From contig JAIRRL010000011.1 in NCBI GenBank assembly GCA_031255985.1, positions 1-19,407 on the forward strand: a stretch of 19,407 nucleotides of DNA. Direction: 5' to 3'. The notes below the pieces were generated by a model, which searched no databases, was not told where the DNA came from, and saw nothing but the letters and a program-made list of their open reading frames with translations. A program made the translations under genes and the position numbers. Position 1 is the stretch's first letter. Every line of letters begins with the position of its first letter. Source of the DNA: Gracilibacteraceae bacterium (GTDB lineage Bacteria > Bacillota > Desulfitobacteriia > Desulfitobacteriales > Syntrophobotulaceae). Shown here one piece after another: positions 4,951 through 13,815 of the stretch.

Positions 4951-7206
4951 ATGAAAAAAGTCCTGCTCCTCGCCGTAATAATAATCGTCGCCCTGTTCGG
5001 GTTCGCTCTGTTCAATCCCTGGGCCGGCCCCTCCCTCGCCGGCGCCGAGCCGCGCCTCGCGACGGACGGCTCATTGTTTTATTTCGCGGAGAACAAGAGT
5101 TGGGGCGCCTTTGTTTTCGGCGCGGACGAGCAGGGAGCGATCAGCTTTGTTTACCGGGATAAAGCCGCCGACGAAAACGGGCGGCTCTACGCCGTCTCCG
5201 ATCTCGTCTGGAGCGACGGCCAGCTGTGGCTGCTGCGGGAGACGGACGCGGCGGCGGACATGGACGCCGCCGCCGGCGCCGGCGCGGACGACGCGGGGGC
5301 GAGAGAGGGATCAAGCCGCCAGATTTGGCGGCTTGATCCGGCGGGAACGGCGACGGCGACTGTATTGCGGCTGCCTTTCCGCGGGGTTGATTTTCGCCTC
5401 AGCGCCGCCGGGGAGCAAGTATATCTGACTTATCGCGACGCGGACGGGCGGCGCGCTTACGCTTACGGAATCGAGGCCGGCGGCGCGGTTGGCCCGCTGG
5501 TTCTGGCGGCGGACGCGCCGGCGGACACGCTGATTCAGGCGGCGGTCTACAGCGGCAAATATCTGTATTGCGCCCTCTCGGACGGCAGCGTGTGGGCGTT
5601 CAGCCCCGCCGGCGCCAAAACGGAGTTTAGCGGCGGCGAGCCGGCCGCGCTCTGGGCCGGCGGCGACGGTTTCTTTTTTGCCGATCAGGCGGCGGGCGCC
5701 GCGCATTTCGCTTTGAACGCCCTGCCCGCCCAGGCCGCGCCGCCGGAAAACGGGGCGACAATCCGGGCCGGCCTCCCGCTGGCGGACGGTTTTGCCGCCC
5801 TGGCGGCGGAACCGGACGGGACGGGCGCCCTGCGCCGCTATGCCGGCGCCGCTTTCGCCCCGCCGGTTCCGCTTATCTTCAGTCCGGCCGCCAACCTGCA
5901 ATTCAGTTGCGCCGCCGCTGTCTCCCCCGCGGGGATCGGAATTTTGGCCCTGGCCTGTTTTTGCTTTGCCGCCGGCGGCTGCGCCTTGGCCGCTTCCCTC
6001 TTTTGGCGGCTGCTCCTGTTGCCGTTCTGCTTGTGTTTGCCGCTTGTGTTCGGGGTAGCGGCCCTTGTCGCCTGGGACGCCGGGGTAAACGGCGGCGAGC
6101 CGGCGGCGGTCTTTTACCGGCTGTTGGCGCTGTGCGGCCCGCCGGCCCTGGGTCTGCTGTTGATCTGCCTGCTGCTGACCGTCAGGTGGCTGCTTCCCCT
6201 CCGGCGTCTGCCGCGCCAGATGAGCGAACTTGCCGTCCGCCCGGTCTGGGATCCCGCTTCCCGTATCGCTTTCGGCGAAGTCGGCCGCGTTCAGCGGTCG
6301 ATGCAGGAGCTCTGTCTCTCGCTTTCGATCCGGGAATATGAGATGAACGCGGCGATGAACAGTTATCGCCGCTTCATGCCGCAGGATCTGGATCGTCTGC
6401 TGCACCGGGCGAATTTGATGGAGATCGAGTACGGCGACGTCGCGGCGGGCGAGGGGACGGTCGGTCTCGTCACCACCATGCCCAGCGGGGCCTCCAGGCG
6501 TTTCGGCGAAAGTCACCGCCGTTTTCTGGAATTTGTTTTTGCCGCTTTCCGCCGCATTTACACCGCGGCTTCGGGCAGCGCCGTCTTTTTGTCCACCTGG
6601 TTTTCCCTGACGGATTTCCGCCTGCTTTTTCCCGCCGGCGGCATGGACGGCGTACGCATGGGCGTCCGCCTGGCTACGGAAACCGCCGGTCTCCCCGCCG
6701 AAGATCCCCGGCCGGAATTCATGCTGGTTTTACACCGGGCCGGCTACGAATACGGCGTATCGGGGCAGGAAAACCGGGCGATCAGTTTTATGTCCTCATA
6801 CGAATTGGGACTTTTAGCCAAATTATCGGCCAAACTCGCCACTCTGGGCGTCAAACTGCTGGTGACGGAGCAGTGCGAGAAAACCCTGGCCGGCGCTGTT
6901 TCCACCCGCTACATCGGTTACGTCGCCTCGTCGGACGAGCAGCATAACGTCAAACTCTACGAGGTGCTGGACGTCTACTCTGAAAGCGAGAAAAACCTGC
7001 GCGAGCAGTATAACCGGAAATTTCAGCAGGCGATTCGCCTTTATTATACGAACGATTTCTATCTGGCCCGCGGTCTCTTTTCGGAGATCTTCAAAAACTG
7101 TCCGGGGGACGGGGTGGCGAAATGGTATATTTTTTCCTGCGAACGCCTCTTTAACCGGACGGATTTTTCCACGGTCAACTACAGTCTTTTCGGCACGGAA
7201 CAGTAG
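4951..7206 (+). CDS. Polytopic membrane protein with degenerate class III adenylate-cyclase domain and TPR-like tail (751 aa)
   Basis: An N-terminal membrane helix (about 4-22) leads into an extracytoplasmic region of about 300 residues. That region has repeated strand pairs such as SDLVWSDGQLWLLR and GKYLYCALSDGSVWAF, suggesting a beta-propeller-like fold. Membrane helices follow at about 326-346, 350-372 and 388-412, then a HAMP-like linker. The cytoplasmic part begins with YRRFMPQDLDRLL at about 472, the usual entry to adenylate-cyclase domains. It continues through LLVTEQ and KLYEVLDVYSE and ends in a TPR-like helical pair (FQQAIRLYYTNDFYLARGLF). The expected DIxGFT metal site is replaced by TTMPSG and the NxxxR transition-state motif by a YELGLLAK region, so it is probably a non-catalytic pseudocyclase. 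ATG 4951 with GGAAGG is preferred over TTG 4945. Role as an envelope sensor of the CIS is inference. Confidence 0.78.
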   Translation: MKKVLLLAVIIIVALFGFALFNPWAGPSLAGAEPRLATDGSLFYFAENKSWGAFVFGADEQGAISFVYRDKAADENGRLYAVSDLVWSDGQLWLLRETDAAADMDAAAGAGADDAGAREGSSRQIWRLDPAGTATATVLRLPFRGVDFRLSAAGEQVYLTYRDADGRRAYAYGIEAGGAVGPLVLAADAPADTLIQAAVYSGKYLYCALSDGSVWAFSPAGAKTEFSGGEPAALWAGGDGFFFADQAAGAAHFALNALPAQAAPPENGATIRAGLPLADGFAALAAEPDGTGALRRYAGAAFAPPVPLIFSPAANLQFSCAAAVSPAGIGILALACFCFAAGGCALAASLFWRLLLLPFCLCLPLVFGVAALVAWDAGVNGGEPAAVFYRLLALCGPPALGLLLICLLLTVRWLLPLRRLPRQMSELAVRPVWDPASRIAFGEVGRVQRSMQELCLSLSIREYEMNAAMNSYRRFMPQDLDRLLHRANLMEIEYGDVAAGEGTVGLVTTMPSGASRRFGESHRRFLEFVFAAFRRIYTAASGSAVFLSTWFSLTDFRLLFPAGGMDGVRMGVRLATETAGLPAEDPRPEFMLVLHRAGYEYGVSGQENRAISFMSSYELGLLAKLSAKLATLGVKLLVTEQCEKTLAGAVSTRYIGYVASSDEQHNVKLYEVLDVYSESEKNLREQYNRKFQQAIRLYYTNDFYLARGLFSEIFKNCPGDGVAKWYIFSCERLFNRTDFSTVNYSLFGTEQ

Positions 7207-7239
7207 GCGCGACAGTCGCCGCGGAGGAAGACGCAAAGC

Positions 7240-8448
7240 GTGAACCAGTTTTTTTCCACCATCATCAATACCTTGCGCGCCCGCTTCACCTCGCTGTGGA
7301 CGAAAGCGCGCTTCTGGCTCAGCCCCGCCTTCTGGCGCACCAAGGGGCTCCAGGCTTTGCGCGCTTTTTTTACCCGGCTGTTCGACTTCAAACCGCGGCA
7401 CAAGAACGATTATTACGGGCTGCTCCGGTGGCTGGTCAGCAAAAGGCTCGCCTTCGCCCTCATCGTGATCGCCGGCGTCATGGCCGTCTGGTATGTGTAC
7501 GCCATGTCGCCGCTGGCGCCGAAAGGCGGGGAGGCGGCCGGCGGGATTCCCACCTATCATTACCGCTCCTTGGCCCTCAAGTTTTACGAGGGGGAGGCGC
7601 GTATCCTTGACGCGGCGAAGCGGACGGCTTTTGTCGGGACGGTCGGCAAGGGGCGGGCCAACGGCGCGGGCGCTCTCTACGCCGCGGACGGCGGCCTTCT
7701 CTATGCCGGCGAGTTCCAGAACAATATGTACGAGGGCCAGGGCGAAACCTACTATCCGAACGGCGCGATCCAGTATAAGGGGATGTTTTCCCGGAATCTT
7801 TTTCAGGGGGCGGGCACATATTACCGGCCGGAAGGCACGGTCGAGTTCGAGGGCGATTTTACCGGCGGCCTCCGGCAGGGGCCGGGCGCGCTCTACGACG
7901 GGGGCGGCAATTTAGTTTTTTCCGGAAATTTCCAGGCAAACCGGATCGTCTATGAGGAATTCATCGGCAAAACCGCGCCGGAAGCGGCGGCGGTGTACAG
8001 CGGCCGCGCCGTCGCCTATAACGGCGCGGACGAATACTGCGTTCACATGAGCGATATAGACGCGGTCTATGAGGCGCTGAGCGGAGAGCAGGCTTTGGAC
8101 GGGGAGTGGCGGATCGGGCGGGTCTATGTGTTAAACGGCGTTTTTGCCGCGGGGGGGACTGAACTGAGCGCCATGAGCGATATAAAAAACCTGTTGGGGA
8201 CGCCGGCTTATCAGGGGGAAACCTGGCTGACCTTGCCGGACGCCGTGGCGCTGAACCTGTCGGCGCAGAAAGTTTTGCCGCCGGTCGCGATGGAGCTGGA
8301 GGCCGGGTTTGAGGACGTATACTCGGTTGCTTCCTACGACGCCGACCGGCAGATGTATATTTACGCTTTTCCGGGCGAGGATTTTGTTTACACTTTTTAC
8401 TGCGAATCAGGGAGCGCCGCCGGTTTCCTGTTTTACAGCGCCGAATAG
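7240..8448 (+). CDS. Membrane-anchored MORN-repeat protein, 402 aa
   Basis: The start is GTG behind GGAGGA (7223-7228), 33 bases after the previous stop. A basic, Trp/Phe/Arg-rich N-terminal segment of about 65 residues precedes one membrane helix (about 71-88, AFALIVIAGVMAVWYVYAM). By the positive-inside rule, the rest faces outward. Residues about 131-232 hold four to five MORN repeats, for example YAGEFQNNMYEGQGETYYPN, YKGMFSRNLFQGAGTYYRPE and FEGDFTGGLRQGPGALYDGG. The remaining 170 residues are an unrecognised alpha/beta domain. MORN repeats are known for membrane or protein contacts and scaffold roles. Its place between the pseudocyclase and the TolC-like gene suggests a structural part of an envelope complex. 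The MORN call is firm; the topology and role are inferred. Confidence 0.82.
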   Translation: MNQFFSTIINTLRARFTSLWTKARFWLSPAFWRTKGLQALRAFFTRLFDFKPRHKNDYYGLLRWLVSKRLAFALIVIAGVMAVWYVYAMSPLAPKGGEAAGGIPTYHYRSLALKFYEGEARILDAAKRTAFVGTVGKGRANGAGALYAADGGLLYAGEFQNNMYEGQGETYYPNGAIQYKGMFSRNLFQGAGTYYRPEGTVEFEGDFTGGLRQGPGALYDGGGNLVFSGNFQANRIVYEEFIGKTAPEAAAVYSGRAVAYNGADEYCVHMSDIDAVYEALSGEQALDGEWRIGRVYVLNGVFAAGGTELSAMSDIKNLLGTPAYQGETWLTLPDAVALNLSAQKVLPPVAMELEAGFEDVYSVASYDADRQMYIYAFPGEDFVYTFYCESGSAAGFLFYSAE

Positions 8449-8468
8449 CGGGAAGGGGGGGATTGCCA

Positions 8469-10550
8469 GTGGACGTAAAAAAAACAGCCGCCGTTTTGGT
8501 TCTGAATTTTTTGCCGTTCCTGTTTTTTTATCCCGCCCCGCCGGCCGCCGCCGCGCCGCCGCCAAAAATCCTGACGGTGGAACAGGCGCAAAACCTCGCT
8601 CTGGCCACCGATATAACGATAAAAAAGAAGAACAGCGAACTGATCCTCAAGCGGATCAAATATACGGAGGCGGTGGAGGGGGCGCGGATCAAAGCCAAGA
8701 ATATGGCCACTTTCCGCTGGTCGCCCCTGCTCAGTTTCAAATTTCCGGAACCGCTGGATCTGGTGCTGGAATACGATCTTTCGGCGACGCCGCTGACGCT
8801 GCAAATCGAGATCAGCACGCTCCAGCACGAGAAAGACGATACGGTGTTTGAGGTCAAGCGCCAGACGGCCCAATTGTTCGCGGACGTTTATATCGGGCAG
8901 GAGCAAGTCGCTTTTACAGAAAAAAGACTGGCGGCGGCCCGGCAGTCTTTGGCCCGCAACGAGGCGCGGCTGCTGACCGGGGAGGCCAGACAGGCGGATA
9001 TAGACACCGGAGCTTCGGCCGTCAAGGCGCTGACGGCGGAACTGTCTTTGACCATGCGCCGGTTTGAAAATGATAAGAAGGCGCTGAGCGATCGGATCCG
9101 CCTGGATGTAAGCACGGGCTATATTTTCAAAAATCCGCTCCGAATCATGAATATAACGCGCGCCCAGCTGGACGGCCTGACTGATTATACTTTGGAGAAC
9201 GATCACGTGTATTTCGCCGCCCGCATGGCGGAGGCCATAGCCCGCATCAGTCTGGACAGCTACGAGTCTTTGTTCCGCAGCCAGTATGGGGGCCGGATCA
9301 ACGCGATCGCCCCGTTTTTGAGCCAGGCCCGGAGCGGCGGGGATATTGACAACGCCGCTTTCCGGATGGCCTATGACGCCATGACGCGCAATTTTGACGC
9401 TCCCTGGAACGGCAGAAAACGGATTTTGTTTTTTACCTTCTCCCGCGAGTGGCTGAAAGGCCAGATCGACGGTACGCGTTATATCCAGGACGAAATGTAC
9501 GCTCTCTATACGGGCGCCCTTGATTATCTGGGGGCGCGGCGGGAGCGGGAGGCGGCCGAGCGGGCTCTGCGCAGGCAAATAGAGACCTCCTACGAAACCT
9601 TGGTGACGGCCAAAAATTCCGTCGAATCGCTGCTGGCGGCCGCGCAGGAGGCGAATTCGGATCTGAAACGCCTGGTGGAATTGAACCGGCAGGGCAAGGC
9701 GGATTTTTCCGAGGTGCAGGACAAACAGGCGGATTATGAGGAAATGCAGGTGGAAGCGCTCGAACTCCTGGCCGCTTACAATGAATTGCTCATAGATTTT
9801 GACCGCCTGACCTGCGGCGCCGCCGGCCGGCTGACGGCGGCGGCGGATTACGGCGCCGGGCTGGGGCAGAGCGGTCTCAGCTGGGCGGAGGAGGGCGAGG
9901 GCGGAGACGACGGCAGCGCCGGGATCGGCGGTCTGGGGGAAGGCGAGTGGCTTGATTACCCCACTTATTATATCCGCCAAAATGTGGAAGACATGGTTTT
10001 TGTCTTCGGTCTCCGGATTCCCGCCGGCTATGAGCCGGCTGTCGATGAGTTTGAAATCCTCTACGAAGGGACGCGGATCGGCGACCGGACGCCTATCGCC
10101 AAGGAACTGCGCCATCTGGTTCTTGATTACGGCGAGAGCAAACGCCTGACCGTCAGGCTGTTTTACGCGGGCGAATTCGCCGGCGAGTGTGAAATAGATA
10201 CGACCGTGCCGAGCGACGTGCTGCCGATAGGCGGCCGGGCGGTTCCCGCCCCGCCGGCGCCGCGCGTGGTCGGGACTTATTCCGTGCGGGCGGAGCGGAG
10301 CGCCGGCGGCGTCGCCGGCATGGAAATAAGCTTGAAGCCGCTGGAGGCGGAGGCCGTCTCCTACCGCCTGACGGTGGACGGCACAGGTTTGCTTTCCGAG
10401 ACGCCGATCCCGGTCAGCCGGCCGTTCCGCTACCTGGCTTTGCTGTCGGATCTCTCCACCGTCCAGGTGGAATTTTACGGCGGGAACGGGACGCTGCTTT
10501 ATACGGCGCGTTTCGTGCCTGAGACGCTGAGTCTGGCCGCCGAGCCATGA
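8469..10550 (+). CDS. TolC-like secreted coiled-coil protein with C-terminal beta domains (693 aa)
   Basis: The N-terminus is a signal peptide (DVKKTAAVLVLNFLPFLFF, then an Ala/Pro cleavage region). It is followed by ILTVEQAQNLALATDITIKK, the usual start of TolC/outer-membrane-factor proteins, and long amphipathic helices. A second helical hairpin near residues 370-450 includes LVELNRQGKADFSEVQDKQ and LLAAYNELLIDFDRL, matching the second repeat of the TolC fold. After an acidic Gly-rich linker (GLGQSGLSWAEEGEGG) come two beta domains of about 90 residues each that ordinary TolC proteins lack. GTG 8469 lies eight bases after AAGGGGGG; an in-frame TTG at 8463 is too close to that site. Whether it forms a trimeric channel, needs an outer membrane, or has been recruited as a helical strut is not decidable here. 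Confidence 0.72.
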   Translation: MDVKKTAAVLVLNFLPFLFFYPAPPAAAAPPPKILTVEQAQNLALATDITIKKKNSELILKRIKYTEAVEGARIKAKNMATFRWSPLLSFKFPEPLDLVLEYDLSATPLTLQIEISTLQHEKDDTVFEVKRQTAQLFADVYIGQEQVAFTEKRLAAARQSLARNEARLLTGEARQADIDTGASAVKALTAELSLTMRRFENDKKALSDRIRLDVSTGYIFKNPLRIMNITRAQLDGLTDYTLENDHVYFAARMAEAIARISLDSYESLFRSQYGGRINAIAPFLSQARSGGDIDNAAFRMAYDAMTRNFDAPWNGRKRILFFTFSREWLKGQIDGTRYIQDEMYALYTGALDYLGARREREAAERALRRQIETSYETLVTAKNSVESLLAAAQEANSDLKRLVELNRQGKADFSEVQDKQADYEEMQVEALELLAAYNELLIDFDRLTCGAAGRLTAAADYGAGLGQSGLSWAEEGEGGDDGSAGIGGLGEGEWLDYPTYYIRQNVEDMVFVFGLRIPAGYEPAVDEFEILYEGTRIGDRTPIAKELRHLVLDYGESKRLTVRLFYAGEFAGECEIDTTVPSDVLPIGGRAVPAPPAPRVVGTYSVRAERSAGGVAGMEISLKPLEAEAVSYRLTVDGTGLLSETPIPVSRPFRYLALLSDLSTVQVEFYGGNGTLLYTARFVPETLSLAAEP

Positions 10551-10597
10551 CTGATGCCCTGAGACGCTGAGTCTGGCCGCCGGGCCATGACTGACAA
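10518..10597 (+). repeat. 40-bp tandem duplication across the stop of the TolC-like gene
   Basis: Bases 10518-10554 recur at 10558-10594 with a single A/G difference; the period is 40 bases. The first copy encodes the last residues and the TGA stop (10548-10550). The second copy is non-coding leader for the next gene, up to its ribosome site. This looks like a recent slippage or unequal duplication that created most of the intergenic spacer. Confidence 0.93.
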
Positions 10598-10616
10598 GGA
10601 AAGGAGGAATCAGCCG

Positions 10617-13181
10617 TTGACAAACCCTAAACTCCGGAAGGCCGCAACCTTAGCCCTGGCCGCCGCCTGTCTGCTGCTTTTGAGCGTCACGCCCTCAAGC
10701 GCCGTGTGGAACGAGGACGAGGCCGTCCATATCGACCCCGCCGCGATTGAAGACTCGACTTTGATTATCGGTTCGCATCTGATCCATCTCAGCGCCCTGA
10801 CCGATACTTTGTACGACACGGCGCGGCAGTCGGCGGAAGATTCGGGCCAGGACGGCGTCTATTATAAAAGCGAACTGGCCAGCGGCGCCTGGTTCAATAT
10901 TTCCGCCGCTTCCGCCCTGACCGATATCACGACCGCCGGCGTCCCGGCCGCCGCCGCCGAGATCGCCGCTCTGTTCCTGACTCACCACACCAAATCGGAC
11001 GGCGTCACCTATGATCTGCGCACGGGCGCTCCGGTCAATATCTTCGATATTTACTCGCCCTACGAGCTGGAGTCGACGGTGGAGCTGCTGCCGCTCAAGA
11101 TCCAGTACGATCTGACGCGGGAATTGCAGAGCGACAGCGATTACGGCCAGAAAAACATCGCCTTGACCGCCGCTTTTTTCCAGACGTCCGTGCATAACGA
11201 CGTCACCCAGACCGCCGACGCCAATCTGAGCGCTCTAAACTCCTATCTGACCGTGCTGACCGGCAACGACGCGGACGCGGCCGCCGTCGAGGCGGTGCGG
11301 AGCGTTATGGCGGCCGTTGACGCCTCCAGACGGGCGGAGGTGATGAGCATTTTGGACGTCTCGCTGGAAAATCTTGCCATTTCATTGCGGAGCGTGACGG
11401 ATCCCCCGGAGGACGACGATGACGACGATGAGGACGACAGCAGCCAAAGCGGCGGCGACCCCGATCTGATGGCGGCGGTCAACGACAGTCTCACGAATGT
11501 GACCGCTTCCTATAATGAGCATAGCGGCAAAATGCTGGCGGCCGGGACGACGATACTGGCCGAGGCCCGCTACGCGGCGCGTCTCAGCCTGATCGCCTCC
11601 GCGGCCGCCGGCCGCCACGACGACTGCGACGTGGATACGGCCCGGCTCATCATGCTCGACAATATCCAAAACAGCCAGGTCGCGGATCAGGCGGGCGAAT
11701 TGGCGCTGCTGACCGGGCAGTTGTTGCCGGCGGCGACCACGGCTTACCGGGCGGCGCTGGCCGGAGGGGAAAACGCGGAATACGCCGCCGCCGTCGCTCA
11801 GAATTCAGCCGCGGTTTTGCTCAACAGCATAAAGCAAAGGGCGCGCAACAACATGACCGTCAGCCAAAGCGAACTGGAGTTTTTGCTTGAGGCCGCCGTG
11901 ACGCGCCTGGACGGCGAGGGCGGGCTGGCCTTTTTGGACGGCCGCCTGGCCCAAACGGACGAATACGGGGCGGCGATTCCGGCGGACGCTTTTGCCGAGG
12001 TCGCCGGCGCTTCTTTGGACGCGCATATCTATTTTCTGACCACAGCGCGGCGGGCGGCGGAACTGCGCCTGGGCGGCGGCGAGGCGGACCGGCTTCAGGC
12101 GGAGAAAGACGGCCTGCGGACGGAGCTGCTCTCGGCGCTGGATAACGATGATCTGACGGCCGCCCAGGCGATCCAGGGCCGGATAGCGGGCATCGACGAC
12201 CAATGGGCGAATATGCCGGGCGGCGGCGGACCCGGCGGCGCGGCGGCGACCGCCGCGGCGGCGGCGACGGCGGCGGCCAAGGATCTGATCAGCGAACTGA
12301 GCGCCGCCGGGGCCGGCGGGACGGGGGCGAACGGGGGCAGTATGAGCGATCTGCTCGCCGCCGTCGAAGGGCTGGGGGCTATGCTGCCGGCCAATTACGC
12401 CGCTGTTTTTCCCATGCTGGAGGATTTGCGGGCGGCTATGACGCGGCAGCGGGATTTGGAGGGGCGGCGGGATTTTGCCGCCGCCATCGCTGCGACGGAA
12501 GCTTTGATCATGGATAACCGCGACGCCTATAATCAGGCGGCGACGGGCGGCCTGCCGGCCGCCGCGGCCGCGGCCGCCGCCGATATGTTTTTCAGCGGCG
12601 ACAGCGCCGGGACGCGGCTCTTTGACGCCGGCGGCCTGAGCGGCGGCGAGACGGGCGCGGCTCAGGCCGCGGCCTTGAACGCCGATGAACAAAACGCCGT
12701 GCGGATCCAGGCTTTGGCGGCCGCGGCCGCTACTTTGGCGGCGGAAGATTTGGCCGGGGCGGCGCGCGGGGAAGCCCAGCGGCAGGCCGAGGCCGGTAAT
12801 CCGCTGATTTTCCGTGATTTGAGCGAGGACGGCCGCCGCTATATCCCGGCCCGCGCCGTCGCCGCCCAGATGAAGATGCGCTATGTCTGGAACGCCAATC
12901 TGAACGGCGGCGCCCTGGCCCGCGGCGGCGACTACTATTTTTTCACCGTCTACTCGACGGAAGTCGTCAGGGGCCGGGACGGGGATGATTTGGCCTATAT
13001 GACTTTTCCCGCCAAATATCTGAGTGAATTGTATTTGCCCGAAGACTATGTTTTTGAACTTTTCGGCCTGCGGAGCGAGCCGGTGCCGGGTACGGATTAC
13101 GCCCTCCTGGTCAGCGCCGCCGCCGATAATCTCGCCGCCGAACTCTTGAGCCGCCTGCTCACCGCCGCCGGAGCTGTCTGA
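10617..13181 (+). CDS. Secreted Ala-rich protein with C-terminal copper-amine-oxidase-type stalk domain (854 aa)
   Basis: TTG 10617 is chosen over ATG 10587. It lies nine bases after AGGAGG (10602-10607) and gives a clean signal peptide (TNPKLRKAATLALAAACLLLL, then SVTPSSA). The mature protein is very Ala-rich and mostly helical, with an acidic run PPEDDDDDDEDDSS near 261-275 and a Gly/Ala-rich hinge near 532-575. At about 740 it has RYIPARAVAAQMKMRYVWNA, matching the VPLRxVAExLGxxVxWD motif of the copper amine oxidase N-terminal (stalk) domain. That domain is common in extracellular Bacillota proteins. There is no LPxTG, SLH or lipobox motif visible. It overlaps nothing and ends 25 bases before the tail-terminator gene. 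A cell-surface or periplasmic scaffold linked to the CIS is inference. Confidence 0.7.
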   Translation: MTNPKLRKAATLALAAACLLLLSVTPSSAVWNEDEAVHIDPAAIEDSTLIIGSHLIHLSALTDTLYDTARQSAEDSGQDGVYYKSELASGAWFNISAASALTDITTAGVPAAAAEIAALFLTHHTKSDGVTYDLRTGAPVNIFDIYSPYELESTVELLPLKIQYDLTRELQSDSDYGQKNIALTAAFFQTSVHNDVTQTADANLSALNSYLTVLTGNDADAAAVEAVRSVMAAVDASRRAEVMSILDVSLENLAISLRSVTDPPEDDDDDDEDDSSQSGGDPDLMAAVNDSLTNVTASYNEHSGKMLAAGTTILAEARYAARLSLIASAAAGRHDDCDVDTARLIMLDNIQNSQVADQAGELALLTGQLLPAATTAYRAALAGGENAEYAAAVAQNSAAVLLNSIKQRARNNMTVSQSELEFLLEAAVTRLDGEGGLAFLDGRLAQTDEYGAAIPADAFAEVAGASLDAHIYFLTTARRAAELRLGGGEADRLQAEKDGLRTELLSALDNDDLTAAQAIQGRIAGIDDQWANMPGGGGPGGAAATAAAAATAAAKDLISELSAAGAGGTGANGGSMSDLLAAVEGLGAMLPANYAAVFPMLEDLRAAMTRQRDLEGRRDFAAAIAATEALIMDNRDAYNQAATGGLPAAAAAAAADMFFSGDSAGTRLFDAGGLSGGETGAAQAAALNADEQNAVRIQALAAAAATLAAEDLAGAARGEAQRQAEAGNPLIFRDLSEDGRRYIPARAVAAQMKMRYVWNANLNGGALARGGDYYFFTVYSTEVVRGRDGDDLAYMTFPAKYLSELYLPEDYVFELFGLRSEPVPGTDYALLVSAAADNLAAELLSRLLTAAGAV

Positions 13182-13206
13182 GCGGCGGCCGGAAAGGAAA
13201 CGGATT

Positions 13207-13794
13207 TTGGCTGATTACTCGATCATTTCGGACATAAGCGCCTATATCGTCAGGATGCTGCGGGAGCGGATGTGTCCCGAACCGATCCCCTCGCCGAACA
13301 ATATCGACGTATCCTCGCCGGCGGAGCAGGACGTGGACTATATCCTCGGCCTCTACCTGTATGATATCCGCGAGGAGGGGGAAATAGCCTCCGGCCCGAT
13401 GCGGACGGGGCGGATGCGCCTGAAAAAAGCCCCCAGGCCCTACAGCCTGTTCTACATGCTTTTTATCAACGGTTCCTCCCAAATGGGCCTGAAAGCGCAC
13501 GATATTCAAAAAATCATCGGCCGGGCCGCCCAGATCCTAAACGACAGCAACTCAATCTCCCCCAATACTTTGCAGACCTGGCTGGAATACGAGGAGGCGC
13601 CGGTCATCCTGGCGCCGGCCAAGATCGCCTTGGAGGAAAAAGTGCGCGTCTGGTCGGCCATCAATAAACCGTATCAGATCAGCCTTTTTTATAAGGCGGC
13701 GCCGGTTTTCCTCTCCAGCGAAATCGTTGTGGAAACCGTGCCGGTGCGCGAGGCCGTCTTCACTTTGGCCGCGCGCGGCGAGAGCCTGGATTAG
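13207..13794 (+). CDS. Tail-terminator/cap protein, DUF4255 (Pvc16/Afp16-like), 195 aa
   Basis: This is the DUF4255 (Pvc16 N-terminal) family. Evidence includes an opening MADYSIISDISAYIVRMLRE, then YILGLYLYDIREEGEI, the conserved PYSLFYMLFI core and a later LTV-like region around WSAINKPYQISLFYKAAPVF ending in an FTL strand. In Afp and PVC particles the homologue closes the end of the tube and sheath far from the baseplate and sets assembled length. In the Algoriphagus particle a related protein forms the cap. The length fits the compact N-terminal-domain form. TTG 13207 is the start, eight bases after GGAAAGGA. It opens the structural core of the cluster, directly after the secreted protein gene. 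Confidence 0.86.
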   Translation: MADYSIISDISAYIVRMLRERMCPEPIPSPNNIDVSSPAEQDVDYILGLYLYDIREEGEIASGPMRTGRMRLKKAPRPYSLFYMLFINGSSQMGLKAHDIQKIIGRAAQILNDSNSISPNTLQTWLEYEEAPVILAPAKIALEEKVRVWSAINKPYQISLFYKAAPVFLSSEIVVETVPVREAVFTLAARGESLD

Positions 13795-13815
13795 CGGGGG
13801 CAGGGAGGTAAAATC

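Noticed and set aside
5311..6516. 401-codon minus-strand frame opposite the pseudocyclase
   Set aside because: Composition is Arg/Gln/Gly-rich without structure; the plus frame has clear membrane helices.
8433..10115. 560-codon minus-strand open frame opposite the TolC-like gene
   Set aside because: Same shadow effect; the plus strand has a signal peptide and TolC motifs.
12236..12280. GCG/GGC-rich run as a DNA repeat
   Set aside because: It is explained by an Ala/Gly-rich coding stretch of the secreted protein.
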